Of a stretch of DNA of 64,000 nucleotides, positions 18,841-28,158 are shown one piece after another. Positions within the stretch are counted from its first letter, which is position 1; each line of letters starts with the position of its first letter. Below the pieces are notes generated by a model. That model worked only from the letters and a program-made list of their open reading frames with translations, searched no databases and had not been told where the DNA came from. Source of the DNA: Paucihalobacter ruber (lineage in GTDB: Bacteria; Bacteroidota; Bacteroidia; Flavobacteriales; Flavobacteriaceae); NCBI RefSeq assembly GCF_006494535.1, contig NZ_VHIQ01000003.1, positions 248,001 through 312,000 of the forward strand, given 5' to 3'. A program made the translations under genes and the position numbers.

Positions 18841-18933
18841 ATTTTGCTGAATACATCTGCATACGAAATTACTTAAAAACTAAGTAAAAGGTGAATGAAT
18901 ACTCTTAAATATTTGAAAAATTAAGCCCTTAAA

Positions 18934-19419
18934 TTAAGCTTTCATTCTCAAATCTGCCATTTGTACGGCAGCTACCGCAGCTTCTACGCCTTTATTGCCG
19001 TGTTTACCACCGCTACGATCGATAGACTGTTGTTTATTATTATCGGTTAAGACACAAAAAATAACGGGGGTTTCGCGGTTAACGTTCAAGTCTTTAATGC
19101 CCTGTGCTACCGCATCGCAAACAAAATCAAAATGCTTGGTTTCACCTTGAATAACGCTGCCAATAGCAATTACGGCATTGACCATTTGCTCTTGCATTTT
19201 TTTGCAACCATAAATAAGTTCGAAACTTCCGGGAACTTCCCACTTAATAATGTTAACCGGTTTAACACCTAGATCTAAAAGTGTATCGAAAGCGCCTTTG
19301 TACAAAGACGATGTAATATCTTCATTCCATTGCGACACCACAATACCAACACGAAACTTTTCGCCGTTTGGCAATAAAGCTTTGTTATAACCCGATAAAT
19401 TAGTTCCTTCGGTAGCCAT
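18934..19419 (-). CDS. ribH: 6,7-dimethyl-8-ribityllumazine synthase
   Basis: The 161-residue protein is the usual size for lumazine synthase, which joins the ribityl pyrimidine and dihydroxybutanone phosphate in the penultimate step of riboflavin synthesis. Signatures are VSQWNEDIT, VPGSFELIYGCKK (substrate loop), GSVIQGETKHFDFVCD (with catalytic His) and TDNNKQQSIDRSGGKHGNKG. It follows the TPR protein gene by 13 bases, so both probably share a transcript. No FMN riboswitch is visible upstream. Confidence 0.97.
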   Translation of the reverse strand: MATEGTNLSGYNKALLPNGEKFRVGIVVSQWNEDITSSLYKGAFDTLLDLGVKPVNIIKWEVPGSFELIYGCKKMQEQMVNAVIAIGSVIQGETKHFDFVCDAVAQGIKDLNVNRETPVIFCVLTDNNKQQSIDRSGGKHGNKGVEAAVAAVQMADLRMKA

Positions 19420-19432
19420 AGAATTTAGGCTG

Positions 19433-20197
19433 TTAAAGTTTTGCCTTGGCTTTGGCTATGAACACATCAATATTAGCGGCCTCGGTTGAAGTGGAAAACT
19501 CAGTTTTAATACGTTCAAAAAACTTAAGCGCCTTATCGTTTTTATCTAAGCTCAACGCCAGCTTTCCTGCCTTTGACAAATATAATGGTGTTGTAAAATC
19601 GTTAGTTGAAGCGGCGATGGCTTTTTCGTAGTACTCCAATGCTTCCTCGGGCTGATTAATTTGCACAAATGCATCACCAATAGCACCTTTTGCAATTGGG
19701 TTAAGCATTAAATCGTCACTCTTAAATTTAGTAAGGTATTTGATAGCATTTGGATAGTCTTTCAAATTTAGATAAGACATACCGGCATAATAATTTGCCA
19801 AATTTGCAGCAGGGGTCCCACTGTACTCTTCTACAATGTCAAGCATTCCAAATTTTCCTTCACCACCACTTAGAGCCATATTGAATAAAGAATCCCTTTC
19901 AACACCATTAACGGCCTGATCAAAATACTGTTGCGCCTTAAACATCTCGTTCATAGCTTCTTCTTGCTTAGGCTCTAAAATATATTTTTGATAACCCAGG
20001 TAACCCAAAATTATAACAGCAACCGCTGCGACAAAACCAAAGATATAATTCTGGTTTTTTGCAACCCATTCCTCAGTTTTTGATGCCGACTCGTCTAATG
20101 TATTAAAAACTTCAGCCGTAGTTGATTGCTCCTCAATGGCTTCGTTCTTTTCTTTTTGTGTTTTTGGTTTGTATCCTCTTTTCTTATAAGTTGCCAT
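19433..20197 (-). CDS. tetratricopeptide repeat protein with N-terminal membrane anchor
   Basis: The 254-residue protein has a basic cytoplasmic N-terminus, one membrane helix at about residues 51-69, and a periplasmic region with TPR-type helical repeats (YYAGMSYLNLKDYPNAIKYL, AFVQINQPEEALEYYEKAI). The plan resembles YfgM-like proteins that assist outer membrane protein export, but similarity at motif level is modest. It is the first gene of the leftward run with ribH. A -7 box lies 22 bases upstream. Confidence 0.85.
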   Translation of the reverse strand: MATYKKRGYKPKTQKEKNEAIEEQSTTAEVFNTLDESASKTEEWVAKNQNYIFGFVAAVAVIILGYLGYQKYILEPKQEEAMNEMFKAQQYFDQAVNGVERDSLFNMALSGGEGKFGMLDIVEEYSGTPAANLANYYAGMSYLNLKDYPNAIKYLTKFKSDDLMLNPIAKGAIGDAFVQINQPEEALEYYEKAIAASTNDFTTPLYLSKAGKLALSLDKNDKALKFFERIKTEFSTSTEAANIDVFIAKAKAKL

Positions 20198-20218
20198 ATA
20201 TTCTCATTTTCTGCGCCG

Positions 20219-20226
20219 CAAAAATA
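20219..20226 (-). promoter_or_regulatory. -7 promoter box for the TPR-ribH genes
   Basis: On the minus strand the sequence reads TATTTTTG followed by C, a full TAnnTTTG match 22 bases before the TPR gene start. A matching -33 element is not clear. Confidence 0.55.
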
Positions 20227-20261
20227 TAATTTTTATTGGTATTTAAAAGCTTATTTATTTG

Positions 20262-20269
20262 TTATTTTG
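20262..20269 (+). promoter_or_regulatory. possible -7 promoter box for recF
   Basis: TTATTTTG is a one-mismatch fit to TAnnTTTG, followed by C as in other boxes of this window. It lies 63 bases before recF in the divergent gap with the TPR gene. The assignment is tentative. Confidence 0.35.
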
Positions 20270-20331
20270 CAAAGCACTTGCCCTATATAGGCTAAATTAG
20301 TTTCTAGATAAAAATTGCTCAATCTTATTTA

Positions 20332-21411
20332 ATGATTTTAAAATCGTTATCCTTACTAAATTACAAGAATTTTGAAAGCGAATCTTACCGATTCGACAGT
20401 AAAATTAATTGCTTTGTTGGTGCTAACGGACAAGGTAAAACAAATATTTTGGATGCTATTTTTCATCTGGCTTTTGGCAAAAGTTATTTCAATCCAATTA
20501 CCACCCAAAATATTAAGCACGGTGAATCTTTTTTTGTGATTGATGGTGTTTTTGATAAGCATCAACAGGAAGAAAAAATTGTGGTATCCTTCAAAAAAGG
20601 GCAGAAAAAAGTTATCAAACGCAACGATAAAATTTACGACAAATTCAGCGACCATATTGGTTTTGTGCCTTTGGTAATAATTTCTCCGGCAGACCGCGAC
20701 CTGATTATTGAAGGCAGCGACACCAGACGAAAATTTATAGACACGGTGATTTCGCAAAGCAATAAAACCTATCTGCAAAACCTTATTAATTACAACAAAG
20801 TTTTGGCGCAGCGCAACGCCTTACTAAAGTATTTTGCAGCTAATAATACATTTAACGCCGATAATTTAAGTATTTACAACGAACAACTCAACGGCTATGG
20901 GCAGCAAATTCACCAGGTAAGAAAAGAATTTCTTGAAATTTTTATTCCAATTTTCAAAAATCGTTATGAAGTGATCAGTGATAACAAAGAATCAATTGAC
21001 ATTCAATATAAAAGCGATTTATTTGAAGGAGATTTTTTAAGCTTGCTTAAAACCAATCTTGCAAAAGACAAAATTTTACAATACACCGGTGTTGGCGTCC
21101 ATAAAGACGATTTGAATTTTGAAATAGACACACATCCTATTAAAAAATTCGGTAGTCAAGGCCAACAAAAATCGTTTTTAATTGCCTTAAAATTAGCTGA
21201 ATTTGATTTTATCAAACAGCAAAGTCATGTCGCACCACTACTCTTATTAGATGACATTTTTGATAAATTAGACGAGAACCGCGTAGCACAAATTATCAAA
21301 CTGGTAAACGATGAACATTTCGGACAAATATTTTTAAGCGATACCCATGCTGATAGAACCGAAGCAGTCGTTAAACAAATTCATCAGAGTTATAAAATAT
21401 TTAAATTATGA
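20332..21411 (+). CDS. recF: DNA replication and repair protein RecF
   Basis: The 359-residue SMC-like ATPase has Walker [10 protein letters not shown] at about residues 30-38, the signature SQGQQKS and Walker [14 protein letters not shown], in the right order. RecF works with RecO and RecR to load RecA at gapped DNA; recR is also in this window at 40374. Unlike in many bacteria, dnaA, dnaN and gyrB are not adjacent. It overlaps the next gene by 4 bases and leads a rightward run of seven genes, most of them coding for exported proteins. Confidence 0.96.
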   Translation: MILKSLSLLNYKNFESESYRFDSKINCFVGANGQGKTNILDAIFHLAFGKSYFNPITTQNIKHGESFFVIDGVFDKHQQEEKIVVSFKKGQKKVIKRNDKIYDKFSDHIGFVPLVIISPADRDLIIEGSDTRRKFIDTVISQSNKTYLQNLINYNKVLAQRNALLKYFAANNTFNADNLSIYNEQLNGYGQQIHQVRKEFLEIFIPIFKNRYEVISDNKESIDIQYKSDLFEGDFLSLLKTNLAKDKILQYTGVGVHKDDLNFEIDTHPIKKFGSQGQQKSFLIALKLAEFDFIKQQSHVAPLLLLDDIFDKLDENRVAQIIKLVNDEHFGQIFLSDTHADRTEAVVKQIHQSYKIFKL

Positions 21412-21827
21412 AAAACTTTTTAGTATTAGCTTTGGTTGCAACCTTATTTTCATGTAGCCAAAATCCGAAAAAAATGCTCACTCACCTTAACGGCTATTGG
21501 GAAATTAGTAAAGCACAAATGCATGACGGACTGGAAAAAGAGTATAATTTTAATGCATCTATAGACTATATCATGGTGAACGATAGCTTAAAAGGTTTTA
21601 GAAAAAAACTCATTCCCAATATCGATGGCAGCTACACCATGTCTCAAGACGCCGAGGCTGTTCAAATAAAAATTGAAAACGATAGTTTAAATTTATATTA
21701 CAAAACACAAATGTCAACCTGGAAAGAAACAGTGTTAAAAGCCACTGAAGACGAACTAATGATTATAAACTCCAGAAAAGATGTGTATCTTTATAAGCGT
21801 TATCAACCTCTTGATTTAGATTTATGA
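21408..21827 (+). CDS. hypothetical lipoprotein
   Basis: The 139-residue product has a lipoprotein signal [16 protein letters not shown] with Cys16 in a good lipobox (LFSC). The mature part has a short beta-rich pattern ([43 protein letters not shown]) that looks like a small lipocalin-type fold, but I do not recognise the family. It overlaps recF and the DUF721 gene by 4 bases on each side, so it is translationally coupled to both. Confidence 0.82.
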   Translation: MKNFLVLALVATLFSCSQNPKKMLTHLNGYWEISKAQMHDGLEKEYNFNASIDYIMVNDSLKGFRKKLIPNIDGSYTMSQDAEAVQIKIENDSLNLYYKTQMSTWKETVLKATEDELMIINSRKDVYLYKRYQPLDLDL

Positions 21828-22120
21828 GCAAGCGTGAAAACGAACATTTACCAATATCTCAACTGTTAAAAACCTTTGTAAAAGACAACAAACTGGAAGC
21901 CGGTTTAGACCAGGTTGAAGTGCGTGAAGCATGGGCCCAACTTATGGGCAATGGCGTTGTTAACTATACCGAATCCGTAAATCTTCAAGGCCATAAGCTA
22001 CATATAAAATTAACTTCAAGTGTATTAAGAGAAGAACTGAGCTATGGAAAAGAGAAAATCATAGCAATGCTCAATGAGCATTTAGGTAAAGTATTAATCA
22101 AGGAAATTTATTTGAAGTAA
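21824..22120 (+). CDS. DUF721 (DciA-like) protein
   Basis: The 98-residue protein has the DUF721 pattern: ISQLLKTFVKDNKLEAGLDQVEV, then VREAWAQLMGNGVVNYTESV and LHIKLTSSVLREELSYGKEKI. DUF721 proteins are often next to recF, and one branch, DciA, helps load the replicative helicase DnaB in bacteria without DnaC. This supports a replication link for the recF locus. Whether this short form is a true DciA is not shown by the sequence. Confidence 0.85.
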   Translation: MSKRENEHLPISQLLKTFVKDNKLEAGLDQVEVREAWAQLMGNGVVNYTESVNLQGHKLHIKLTSSVLREELSYGKEKIIAMLNEHLGKVLIKEIYLK

Positions 22121-22127
22121 CCTAAAG

Positions 22128-22667
22128 ATGTCTTTTAAAACTATTGTTTTTCTTACCTTTTTACCCTTACAACTCATGTCGCAAACTCAAATTTTTAAAT
22201 TTTCAAGTGATTTCAAAACTACAGATTGGATTATTGTTAACGACGGTGTGATGGGTGGCATTTCAACCAGTACCATAAAACTAACAAATGAACAAAATGG
22301 TATTTTTAGTGGTACGGTAAAATTAGAAAATAATGGCGGTTTTGCCTCTGTGCGACATTCAGTAAAAAACACTAACGTTTCCAAACATTCAAAATTTATA
22401 TTAAAAGTTAAAGGCGATGGTAAGGTCTATCAATTTAGATGTAAATCGAATTTATACGACAGGCATAGTTATGTATATGAATTTAAAACAACCGGCGAAT
22501 GGCAGGAAATTGAGATACCATTTTCTGAAATGTACCCAAGGTTTCGAGGAAATCGCTTAGATATACCTAACTATAAAGGTGAATCATTGGAAGAAATTGC
22601 TTTTTTAATTGGCAATAAAAAACCCGAAACTTTTCAACTCATCATAGATTACATAGTTTTACAATGA
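22128..22667 (+). CDS. CIA30 family protein, exported
   Basis: The 179-residue protein has a signal peptide (MSFKTIVFLTFLPLQLMSQ) and a CIA30/NADH dehydrogenase complex I intermediate-associated domain: WIIVNDGVMGGIST, NGGFASVRH, YQFRCKSN and WQEIEIPFSEMYPRFRG. The fold is a galactose-binding-like beta sandwich. The mitochondrial name does not imply a complex I role here, because the protein is predicted to be exported. It overlaps the acylase gene by 4 bases. Confidence 0.87.
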   Translation: MSFKTIVFLTFLPLQLMSQTQIFKFSSDFKTTDWIIVNDGVMGGISTSTIKLTNEQNGIFSGTVKLENNGGFASVRHSVKNTNVSKHSKFILKVKGDGKVYQFRCKSNLYDRHSYVYEFKTTGEWQEIEIPFSEMYPRFRGNRLDIPNYKGESLEEIAFLIGNKKPETFQLIIDYIVLQ

Positions 22668-25078
22668 AATTATTTAAATTTTTACTATCACTCATAGCAG
22701 TGATTGCTGTTTTTTACGCTTTGAACAATAAATTTGGTGACGTTCCACCGTTAGGACATTTTTTAAGTCCGCAAACCGGCTTCTGGCAAAACGAAGAAAG
22801 TGACTTACCTGCTGAAACCTTAAGCATTGAGGGCTTACTGGATGAAGTGAAGGTTTATTATGACGATGACCTGATTCCGCATGTATTCGCTCAAAATGAT
22901 GCCGATTTATATACAGCGCAAGGATATATTACCGCCCAACACCGTCTTTGGCAAATGGAATTTCAAACCCATGCTGCAGCCGGTAGACTCTCTGAGATTA
23001 TAGGTGAAAAAGCACTTAATTTTGATCGTACTCAACGACGAAAAGGTATGGTTTATGGTGCAGAACAAGCCTTAGCTAAAATGGCACAAGATCCCGAAAC
23101 CATGTCATTGATTGATGCCTATACTAATGGCGTTAACAACTATATTAATTCTTTAAACCCTTCAAAATATCCCGTTGAGTACAAGTTGTTAGATTACAAG
23201 CCTGAGCTTTGGACACCTACTAAAACAGCTTTATTGCTAATGTATATGACAGATATGCTGGCAGCGCGAGACTATGATTTAGAATTTACCAACACTTTAA
23301 GAAAATTTGGAAAACAAAATTTCGATTTTTTATTTCCTGATTTTTTTGATGTCAACGACCCTATTATTCCAAAAGAACGGGACTGGAGTGATATTAACCC
23401 TGTAAAGGTTGAAGTGCCTTTTTCAGAATTACCAAAAGATGCCATTGCCAATACTTTTGAAAAACCCGATCCCAACAACGGTAGTAATAATTGGGCTGTT
23501 AGTGCCGCAAAATCGGTATCAGGAAATCCCATCTTAGCTAACGATCCGCATCTAAGCCTCAATATCCCATCTATATGGTATGTTATGCAATTGGCTACAT
23601 CTGAGCGCAATACTTATGGTGCTACGCTTCCGGGCGCATTAGGTATAGTTATTGGTTTCAATAACGATATTGCTTGGGGCGCTACCAATGCTACAAGAGA
23701 TGTAAAAGATTGGTACAAAATAACATTTAAAGATAGTACTCGACAATCGTATTTACACGATAACCAATGGAAACAAGTAACCTACAGAACCGAAATTATC
23801 AAACAAAGAAATGCCGATAGCTATATTGACTCCGTTGCTTATACGCATCATGGCCCCGTAAGTTACGACAGCAGTTTTAACACTAATAATGAACTTGTTG
23901 GTTATGCCATGCAATGGACCGCACACATTGGTGGGAATAATCAACGTACACTTTTAGAACTTAATAAGTCCAAAAATTATAACGATTACAAAGAGGCCAT
24001 TAAACATTTTGTGGCTCCGGCGCAAAATTTCGCTTTCGTTTCGCGTGAGGGTGATATTGCACTATGGATACAAGGACAATTTCCAAATAAATGGGAAGGT
24101 CAAGGAAAGTTCCTGATGGACGGTAGCAATCCGGAGCACGATTGGCAGGGATTTATTCCTCAAGAACACAACGCTCATATCTTAAACCCTGAACGCGGCT
24201 TCATAAGTTCGGCCAATCAACATCCCGTAGATAAGAGTTATCCTTACTATGTCTTTAACGACGGTTACGAGGCCTACCGAAATAGAATTATAAATGACTT
24301 TTTAAGAAGTAAAGAAAAATTTGATATTGAAGACTTCAAAAATCTTCAAAACAATAACTTTAGCCTAAAAGCTTCCGAAGCATTGCCTACCATGCTAAAT
24401 TATATTGACCCGAACAAACTATCTGCGGAGCAGAAGCGCATATTTGATGAAATTTCAAATTGGAACTACCTAAACAACACCAACGAAGTTGGAACCAGTA
24501 TTTTTGAGACCTGGTTTAGCAAATTATACGAATTAATGTGGGATGAATTTGACAGCGAAGCGCAAGCCCTTAAAAAGCCCTTTACATACCAAACTATTTA
24601 TATTTTAAATAACTATCCCGACCATGAATTTATGGACATTGTTGACACACCGCAGAAAGAAACTGCCAAAGAACTGGTGCATCAATCATTTATAGAAACT
24701 GTCAATACCATCACAGATTGGCAAAATAAAAACGGTAGCTACAACTGGGAGCGTTACAAAGCCACCTATGTAGGACACTTACTTCAAGGTCTGCCGGCCT
24801 TTAGCAGATTTAATTTACCTATTGGCGGTAATGGTGATAACGTGAATGCTACTAAGAAAAATCACGGTCCGTCGTGGAAAATGATTGTTGAAATGAGTAA
24901 TCCTCCAAAGGCATTTGGAATCTATCCGGGAGGGCAATCGGGTAATCCGGGCAGTAAATATTACGACAACTTAATTGATGACTGGGCGGCAGGAAACTAT
25001 AGAAAAATTATTTTTATGCAATTTCCAAATGAGCCGGAGCAACCTATGAATAGCCAAACGTTAAAACCAAAAAACTAA
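22664..25078 (+). CDS. penicillin acylase family protein (Ntn hydrolase)
   Basis: The 804-residue precursor has an N-terminal membrane/signal segment (residues 4-20), an alpha-chain region, and the self-cleavage site at GSNNW, where Ser274 would become the N-terminal nucleophile of the beta chain. NDPHLSLNIPSIWY and GVVIG-like GIVIGFNNDIAWG text follow as in the family. Members hydrolyse amide bonds of penicillins, acyl-homoserine lactones or other N-acyl compounds in the periplasm; the substrate is not evident. It overlaps the CIA30 gene by 4 bases and abuts the next gene. Confidence 0.95.
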   Translation: MKLFKFLLSLIAVIAVFYALNNKFGDVPPLGHFLSPQTGFWQNEESDLPAETLSIEGLLDEVKVYYDDDLIPHVFAQNDADLYTAQGYITAQHRLWQMEFQTHAAAGRLSEIIGEKALNFDRTQRRKGMVYGAEQALAKMAQDPETMSLIDAYTNGVNNYINSLNPSKYPVEYKLLDYKPELWTPTKTALLLMYMTDMLAARDYDLEFTNTLRKFGKQNFDFLFPDFFDVNDPIIPKERDWSDINPVKVEVPFSELPKDAIANTFEKPDPNNGSNNWAVSAAKSVSGNPILANDPHLSLNIPSIWYVMQLATSERNTYGATLPGALGIVIGFNNDIAWGATNATRDVKDWYKITFKDSTRQSYLHDNQWKQVTYRTEIIKQRNADSYIDSVAYTHHGPVSYDSSFNTNNELVGYAMQWTAHIGGNNQRTLLELNKSKNYNDYKEAIKHFVAPAQNFAFVSREGDIALWIQGQFPNKWEGQGKFLMDGSNPEHDWQGFIPQEHNAHILNPERGFISSANQHPVDKSYPYYVFNDGYEAYRNRIINDFLRSKEKFDIEDFKNLQNNNFSLKASEALPTMLNYIDPNKLSAEQKRIFDEISNWNYLNNTNEVGTSIFETWFSKLYELMWDEFDSEAQALKKPFTYQTIYILNNYPDHEFMDIVDTPQKETAKELVHQSFIETVNTITDWQNKNGSYNWERYKATYVGHLLQGLPAFSRFNLPIGGNGDNVNATKKNHGPSWKMIVEMSNPPKAFGIYPGGQSGNPGSKYYDNLIDDWAAGNYRKIIFMQFPNEPEQPMNSQTLKPKN

Positions 25079-25441
25079 ATGATGAAATCAATTCATAAAA
25101 ATTTTATCGCCACTCTAATTTTAGGTCTTTTATTTAGCTTCTTTTTACCTTGGTGGAATGTAATGGTTGCTGCTTTTGTTGCCGGTATCCTGTTTCCGTT
25201 GAAAAAGTGGCTTGCTTTTTTTACTCCATTTTTGGCTATCTTTATCCTTTGGAGTTTTCAAACAAGCATTATTAGTGCAAGTAATGATTTTATTTTAGCC
25301 AAAAAAATAGCACAACTACTCTATGTAAACAATACTATTTTACTGATAATTTTAACCGGAATTATTGGAGGTTTAGCCGCAGGCTTAGCCGGCGTTTACG
25401 GTAAACAATTTCTGAATATTTTGAAAAACCAACCTCAATAA
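25079..25441 (+). CDS. small hypothetical membrane protein
   Basis: The 120-residue protein is almost entirely hydrophobic with about four membrane segments (LILGLLFSFFLPWW, NVMVAAFVAGILFP, WLAFFTPFLAIFIL, LLIILTGIIGGLAAGLAGV). No family motif is recognised. Two Met codons start in tandem at 25079 and 25082 and either may be used. It directly follows the acylase stop and precedes the deformylase-like gene by 2 bases, so it shares their transcript. Confidence 0.75.
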   Translation: MMKSIHKNFIATLILGLLFSFFLPWWNVMVAAFVAGILFPLKKWLAFFTPFLAIFILWSFQTSIISASNDFILAKKIAQLLYVNNTILLIILTGIIGGLAAGLAGVYGKQFLNILKNQPQ

Positions 25442-25443
25442 TT

Positions 25444-26070
25444 ATGAAACAAATCTTTCGCTTTGGCTTATACCTTTTTATTGTCAGCATAGTATCTAGT
25501 TGTGCCGTAAAAAAACAAAATATAAAGGAAGCTACTTCCAATTTTAATCAGCAACAACGCTCAATGATTTTAAATGCTGATGGTGATAAACCCATGCGTG
25601 TATTTAAAATCAATAATGTGAAAGATTCGCTGTTGTTGAGACAAAAAAGTGAAGACGTTGTTATTACCAAAGGTGATACTATTTTAAAACATTTCACCAA
25701 CAGATTGTATGCCACCGTTAGAGATAGCATTTCGTTAGGTGTTGGCATTGCGGCACCACAAGTCGGCATATTAAAAAATATTATTTGGGTACAGCGTTTT
25801 GATAAAGAAGAATTTCCTTTTGAGGTTTATCTAAATCCTAAAATTGTGCAATATTCTCAAAAAAAGCAAACCCGCGCCGAAGGATGCCTATCTATTCCTA
25901 ACAGAAGAGAAACGCTTAATTGCAGAGCTTATGCTATTTTATTAGAATACGATACTTTAGATGGTGAACACAAAACCGAAATGGTTGAAGATTTTACAGC
26001 CATTATTTTTCAGCATGAAGTTGATCATCTCAATGGTGTTTTGTATATTGATTTAATGGATAAATTTTAA
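25444..26070 (+). CDS. peptide deformylase homologue with lipoprotein signal
   Basis: The 208-residue protein carries all three deformylase motifs intact: GVGIAAPQ (99-106), EGCLS (146-150, Cys148 as metal ligand) and HEVDH (191-195). Known deformylases remove the formyl group of nascent proteins in the cytosol. This one, however, starts with MKQIFRFGLYLFIVSIVSSC, a textbook lipoprotein signal with lipobox VSSC and Cys20, plus a spacer of about 30 residues before the domain. It is therefore predicted to be membrane-anchored outside the cytoplasm. It is the last gene of the recF-led run, after a penicillin acylase. I would not assume that it is the essential def gene. Confidence 0.9.
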   Translation: MKQIFRFGLYLFIVSIVSSCAVKKQNIKEATSNFNQQQRSMILNADGDKPMRVFKINNVKDSLLLRQKSEDVVITKGDTILKHFTNRLYATVRDSISLGVGIAAPQVGILKNIIWVQRFDKEEFPFEVYLNPKIVQYSQKKQTRAEGCLSIPNRRETLNCRAYAILLEYDTLDGEHKTEMVEDFTAIIFQHEVDHLNGVLYIDLMDKF

Positions 26071-26146
26071 AAAATTTAAATTGAATCAACACAAGGCTTA
26101 AACCTTATGCATTAAAAGTTATAAAATAAACAACCCATTTTAATCG

Positions 26147-26833
26147 ATGCCCCAAACAACAGTCATTTCATTTTTTAAATACAGAGGCTTTGCCAACAAA
26201 TGGAATGCTTTTGTGAGAATGGGACGTCCGGCTCTGTTAAATCAAACCATTGAAGGTCTAACTTTTTGGAAAGCGCTTGGCAGTGGCAGTGGTAACGGAT
26301 TTTCAATCTGGCCTGATTTTTCGGTGTTTGGTTTGTTAACGGTGTTTAATTCTGAAGAAGCCGCTGATCAGTTTGTAAACTCGAACATCCTTAAAACATA
26401 CACCAATACAGCTGAAAGATCTAGTCATATTTATATGCATAACATCAAGGCTCACGGCCAATGGAGCCAACAAGAACCATTTATTGCCACAGCAAAATAC
26501 GACGAACAAAAACCCATGGCAGTGATTACCCGAGCCACCATAAAACCCAAACTGGCTTACAAATTCTGGAAGCATGTACCGTCAGTCTCCAATTCGATGG
26601 ATGGTTATGACGGACTCATTTTTACCAAAGGCATTGGCGAATGGCCTATTTTAATGCAGGCTACTTTTTCACTTTGGAAGCAAGGTTCGCAGATGATGGC
26701 ATACGCCTACCAAAACCCCAAACACGCCGAAATGGTTAAAAAAACGCGCGAGTTAGGCTGGTATTCAGAAGAGATGTTTTCGCGATTTCACCCGTTTAAG
26801 ATTGAAGGCGATTTGATTGATTACCGCATTTAG
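26147..26833 (+). CDS. CrtA-like (spheroidene monooxygenase family) protein
   Basis: The 228-residue protein resembles the spheroidene monooxygenase (CrtA) family: WNAFVRMGRPAL, EGLTFWKALGSGSGNGFSIWPDFSVFGLL and FTKGIGEWPILMQATFSLW. Photosynthetic CrtA adds a keto group to acyclic carotenoids with a haem-binding, ABM-like fold. No other carotenoid gene is in the window, so the substrate is uncertain. It converges on rimO, and the two stop codons overlap by 4 bases. Confidence 0.83.
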   Translation: MPQTTVISFFKYRGFANKWNAFVRMGRPALLNQTIEGLTFWKALGSGSGNGFSIWPDFSVFGLLTVFNSEEAADQFVNSNILKTYTNTAERSSHIYMHNIKAHGQWSQQEPFIATAKYDEQKPMAVITRATIKPKLAYKFWKHVPSVSNSMDGYDGLIFTKGIGEWPILMQATFSLWKQGSQMMAYAYQNPKHAEMVKKTRELGWYSEEMFSRFHPFKIEGDLIDYRI

Positions 26834-28140
26834 GAATTGCTTACCACTTCTGCATACAAATCAAAATCCTCGGCAGCTGATATTTTTACCGTAGCAAACT
26901 CCCCGGTTTTTAAATAGGTATCGGCAGCATTGATTAAGACTTCGTTGTCTACATCTGGGGAATCAAATTCCGTGCGACCCACAAAATAATTGCCTTCCTT
27001 TCGGTCAATGACTACCTTAAAAATTTTACCAATTTTTGATTGATTGAGTTCCCATGAAATTTGAGATTGCAACTCCATGATTTCGTTGGCGCGCTGTTGT
27101 TTTACTTCTTCAGGAACATCATCTACCAAATTAAAAGCATGCGTATTTTCTTCGTGGCTGTAGGTAAAACATCCCAACCGCTCAAAGCGCATCTCTTTTA
27201 CCCATTGTTTCAGCTCTTGAAAATGCGCCTCGGTTTCACCGGGATAACCTACGATTAAAGTAGTTCTAATAGTCATACCGGGTACGTGTTCTCTAAATTT
27301 ACGCAATAAATTAGTGGTTTTCTCTTTAGTGGTACCACGACGCATACTTTTTAGGATATCATCAGAAATATGTTGTAAAGGAATGTCTAAATAATTACAA
27401 ATTTTAGGTTCGCGATTCATCACATCTAACACATCCATAGGAAATCCTGTTGGAAAAGCGTAATGCAATCGTATCCATTCAATACCATCTACTTTTACCA
27501 AAGCTTCAAGGAGTTCGGCCAAATTGCGCTTTTTATATAAATCGAGTCCGTAGTAGGTTAAATCCTGTGCAATTAAAACCAGTTCCTTTACGCCCTTGGC
27601 TGCTAATTTTTCGGCTTCACTCACCAAATCTTCAATCGGGGTAGATTTATGCTTTCCGCGCATTAATGGTATGGCGCAAAAGCTGCAAGGTCTGTCGCAA
27701 CCTTCGGCAATTTTTAAATAGGCGTAATTTTTGGGTGTTGTGGTTAGTCGTTCACCTATTAACTCATGTTTGTAATCGGCACCCAAAGCTTTCAATAATG
27801 ATGGTAATTCGGTTGTGCCAAAATACTGGTCAACGTTAGGAATTTCCTTTTGTAAATCGGGCTTGTAACGTTCGCTTAAACAACCTGTAACAAATACTTT
27901 ATCGACTTCGCCGGCTTCCTTTTTTTGCATAAATTCCAAGATGGTATTGATGCTTTCCTCTTTGGCATTATTAATAAATCCACAGGTATTAATCACCACA
28001 ATATTGCCTTCTTCTTCATGCACAACATCCTTGCCACTAGCTTTTAATTGCCCCATAAGCACCTCGCTGTCGTAAACATTTTTACTACAGCCCAGTGTGA
28101 CTACATTAATTCTATTCTTTTTTAACGATTTAGTACGCAT
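26830..28140 (-). CDS. rimO: ribosomal protein S12 methylthiotransferase RimO
   Basis: The 436-residue radical-SAM enzyme methylthiolates an Asp of ribosomal protein S12. The N-terminal UPF0004 domain begins NVVTLGCSKNVYDSEVLMGQL, and the radical-SAM cluster motif CDRPCSFC is intact. A C-terminal TRAM-type domain (VVIDRKEGNYFVGRTEFDSP) follows. The GCSKN opening and the DSPDVDNEV ending favour RimO over MiaB. I set the start at ATG 28140, not 28173, because a strong -7 box (28159-28166) would lie inside the longer version. Confidence 0.95.
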   Translation of the reverse strand: MRTKSLKKNRINVVTLGCSKNVYDSEVLMGQLKASGKDVVHEEEGNIVVINTCGFINNAKEESINTILEFMQKKEAGEVDKVFVTGCLSERYKPDLQKEIPNVDQYFGTTELPSLLKALGADYKHELIGERLTTTPKNYAYLKIAEGCDRPCSFCAIPLMRGKHKSTPIEDLVSEAEKLAAKGVKELVLIAQDLTYYGLDLYKKRNLAELLEALVKVDGIEWIRLHYAFPTGFPMDVLDVMNREPKICNYLDIPLQHISDDILKSMRRGTTKEKTTNLLRKFREHVPGMTIRTTLIVGYPGETEAHFQELKQWVKEMRFERLGCFTYSHEENTHAFNLVDDVPEEVKQQRANEIMELQSQISWELNQSKIGKIFKVVIDRKEGNYFVGRTEFDSPDVDNEVLINAADTYLKTGEFATVKISAAEDFDLYAEVVSNS

Positions 28141-28158
28141 ACCATCAATTTGAAGTTG

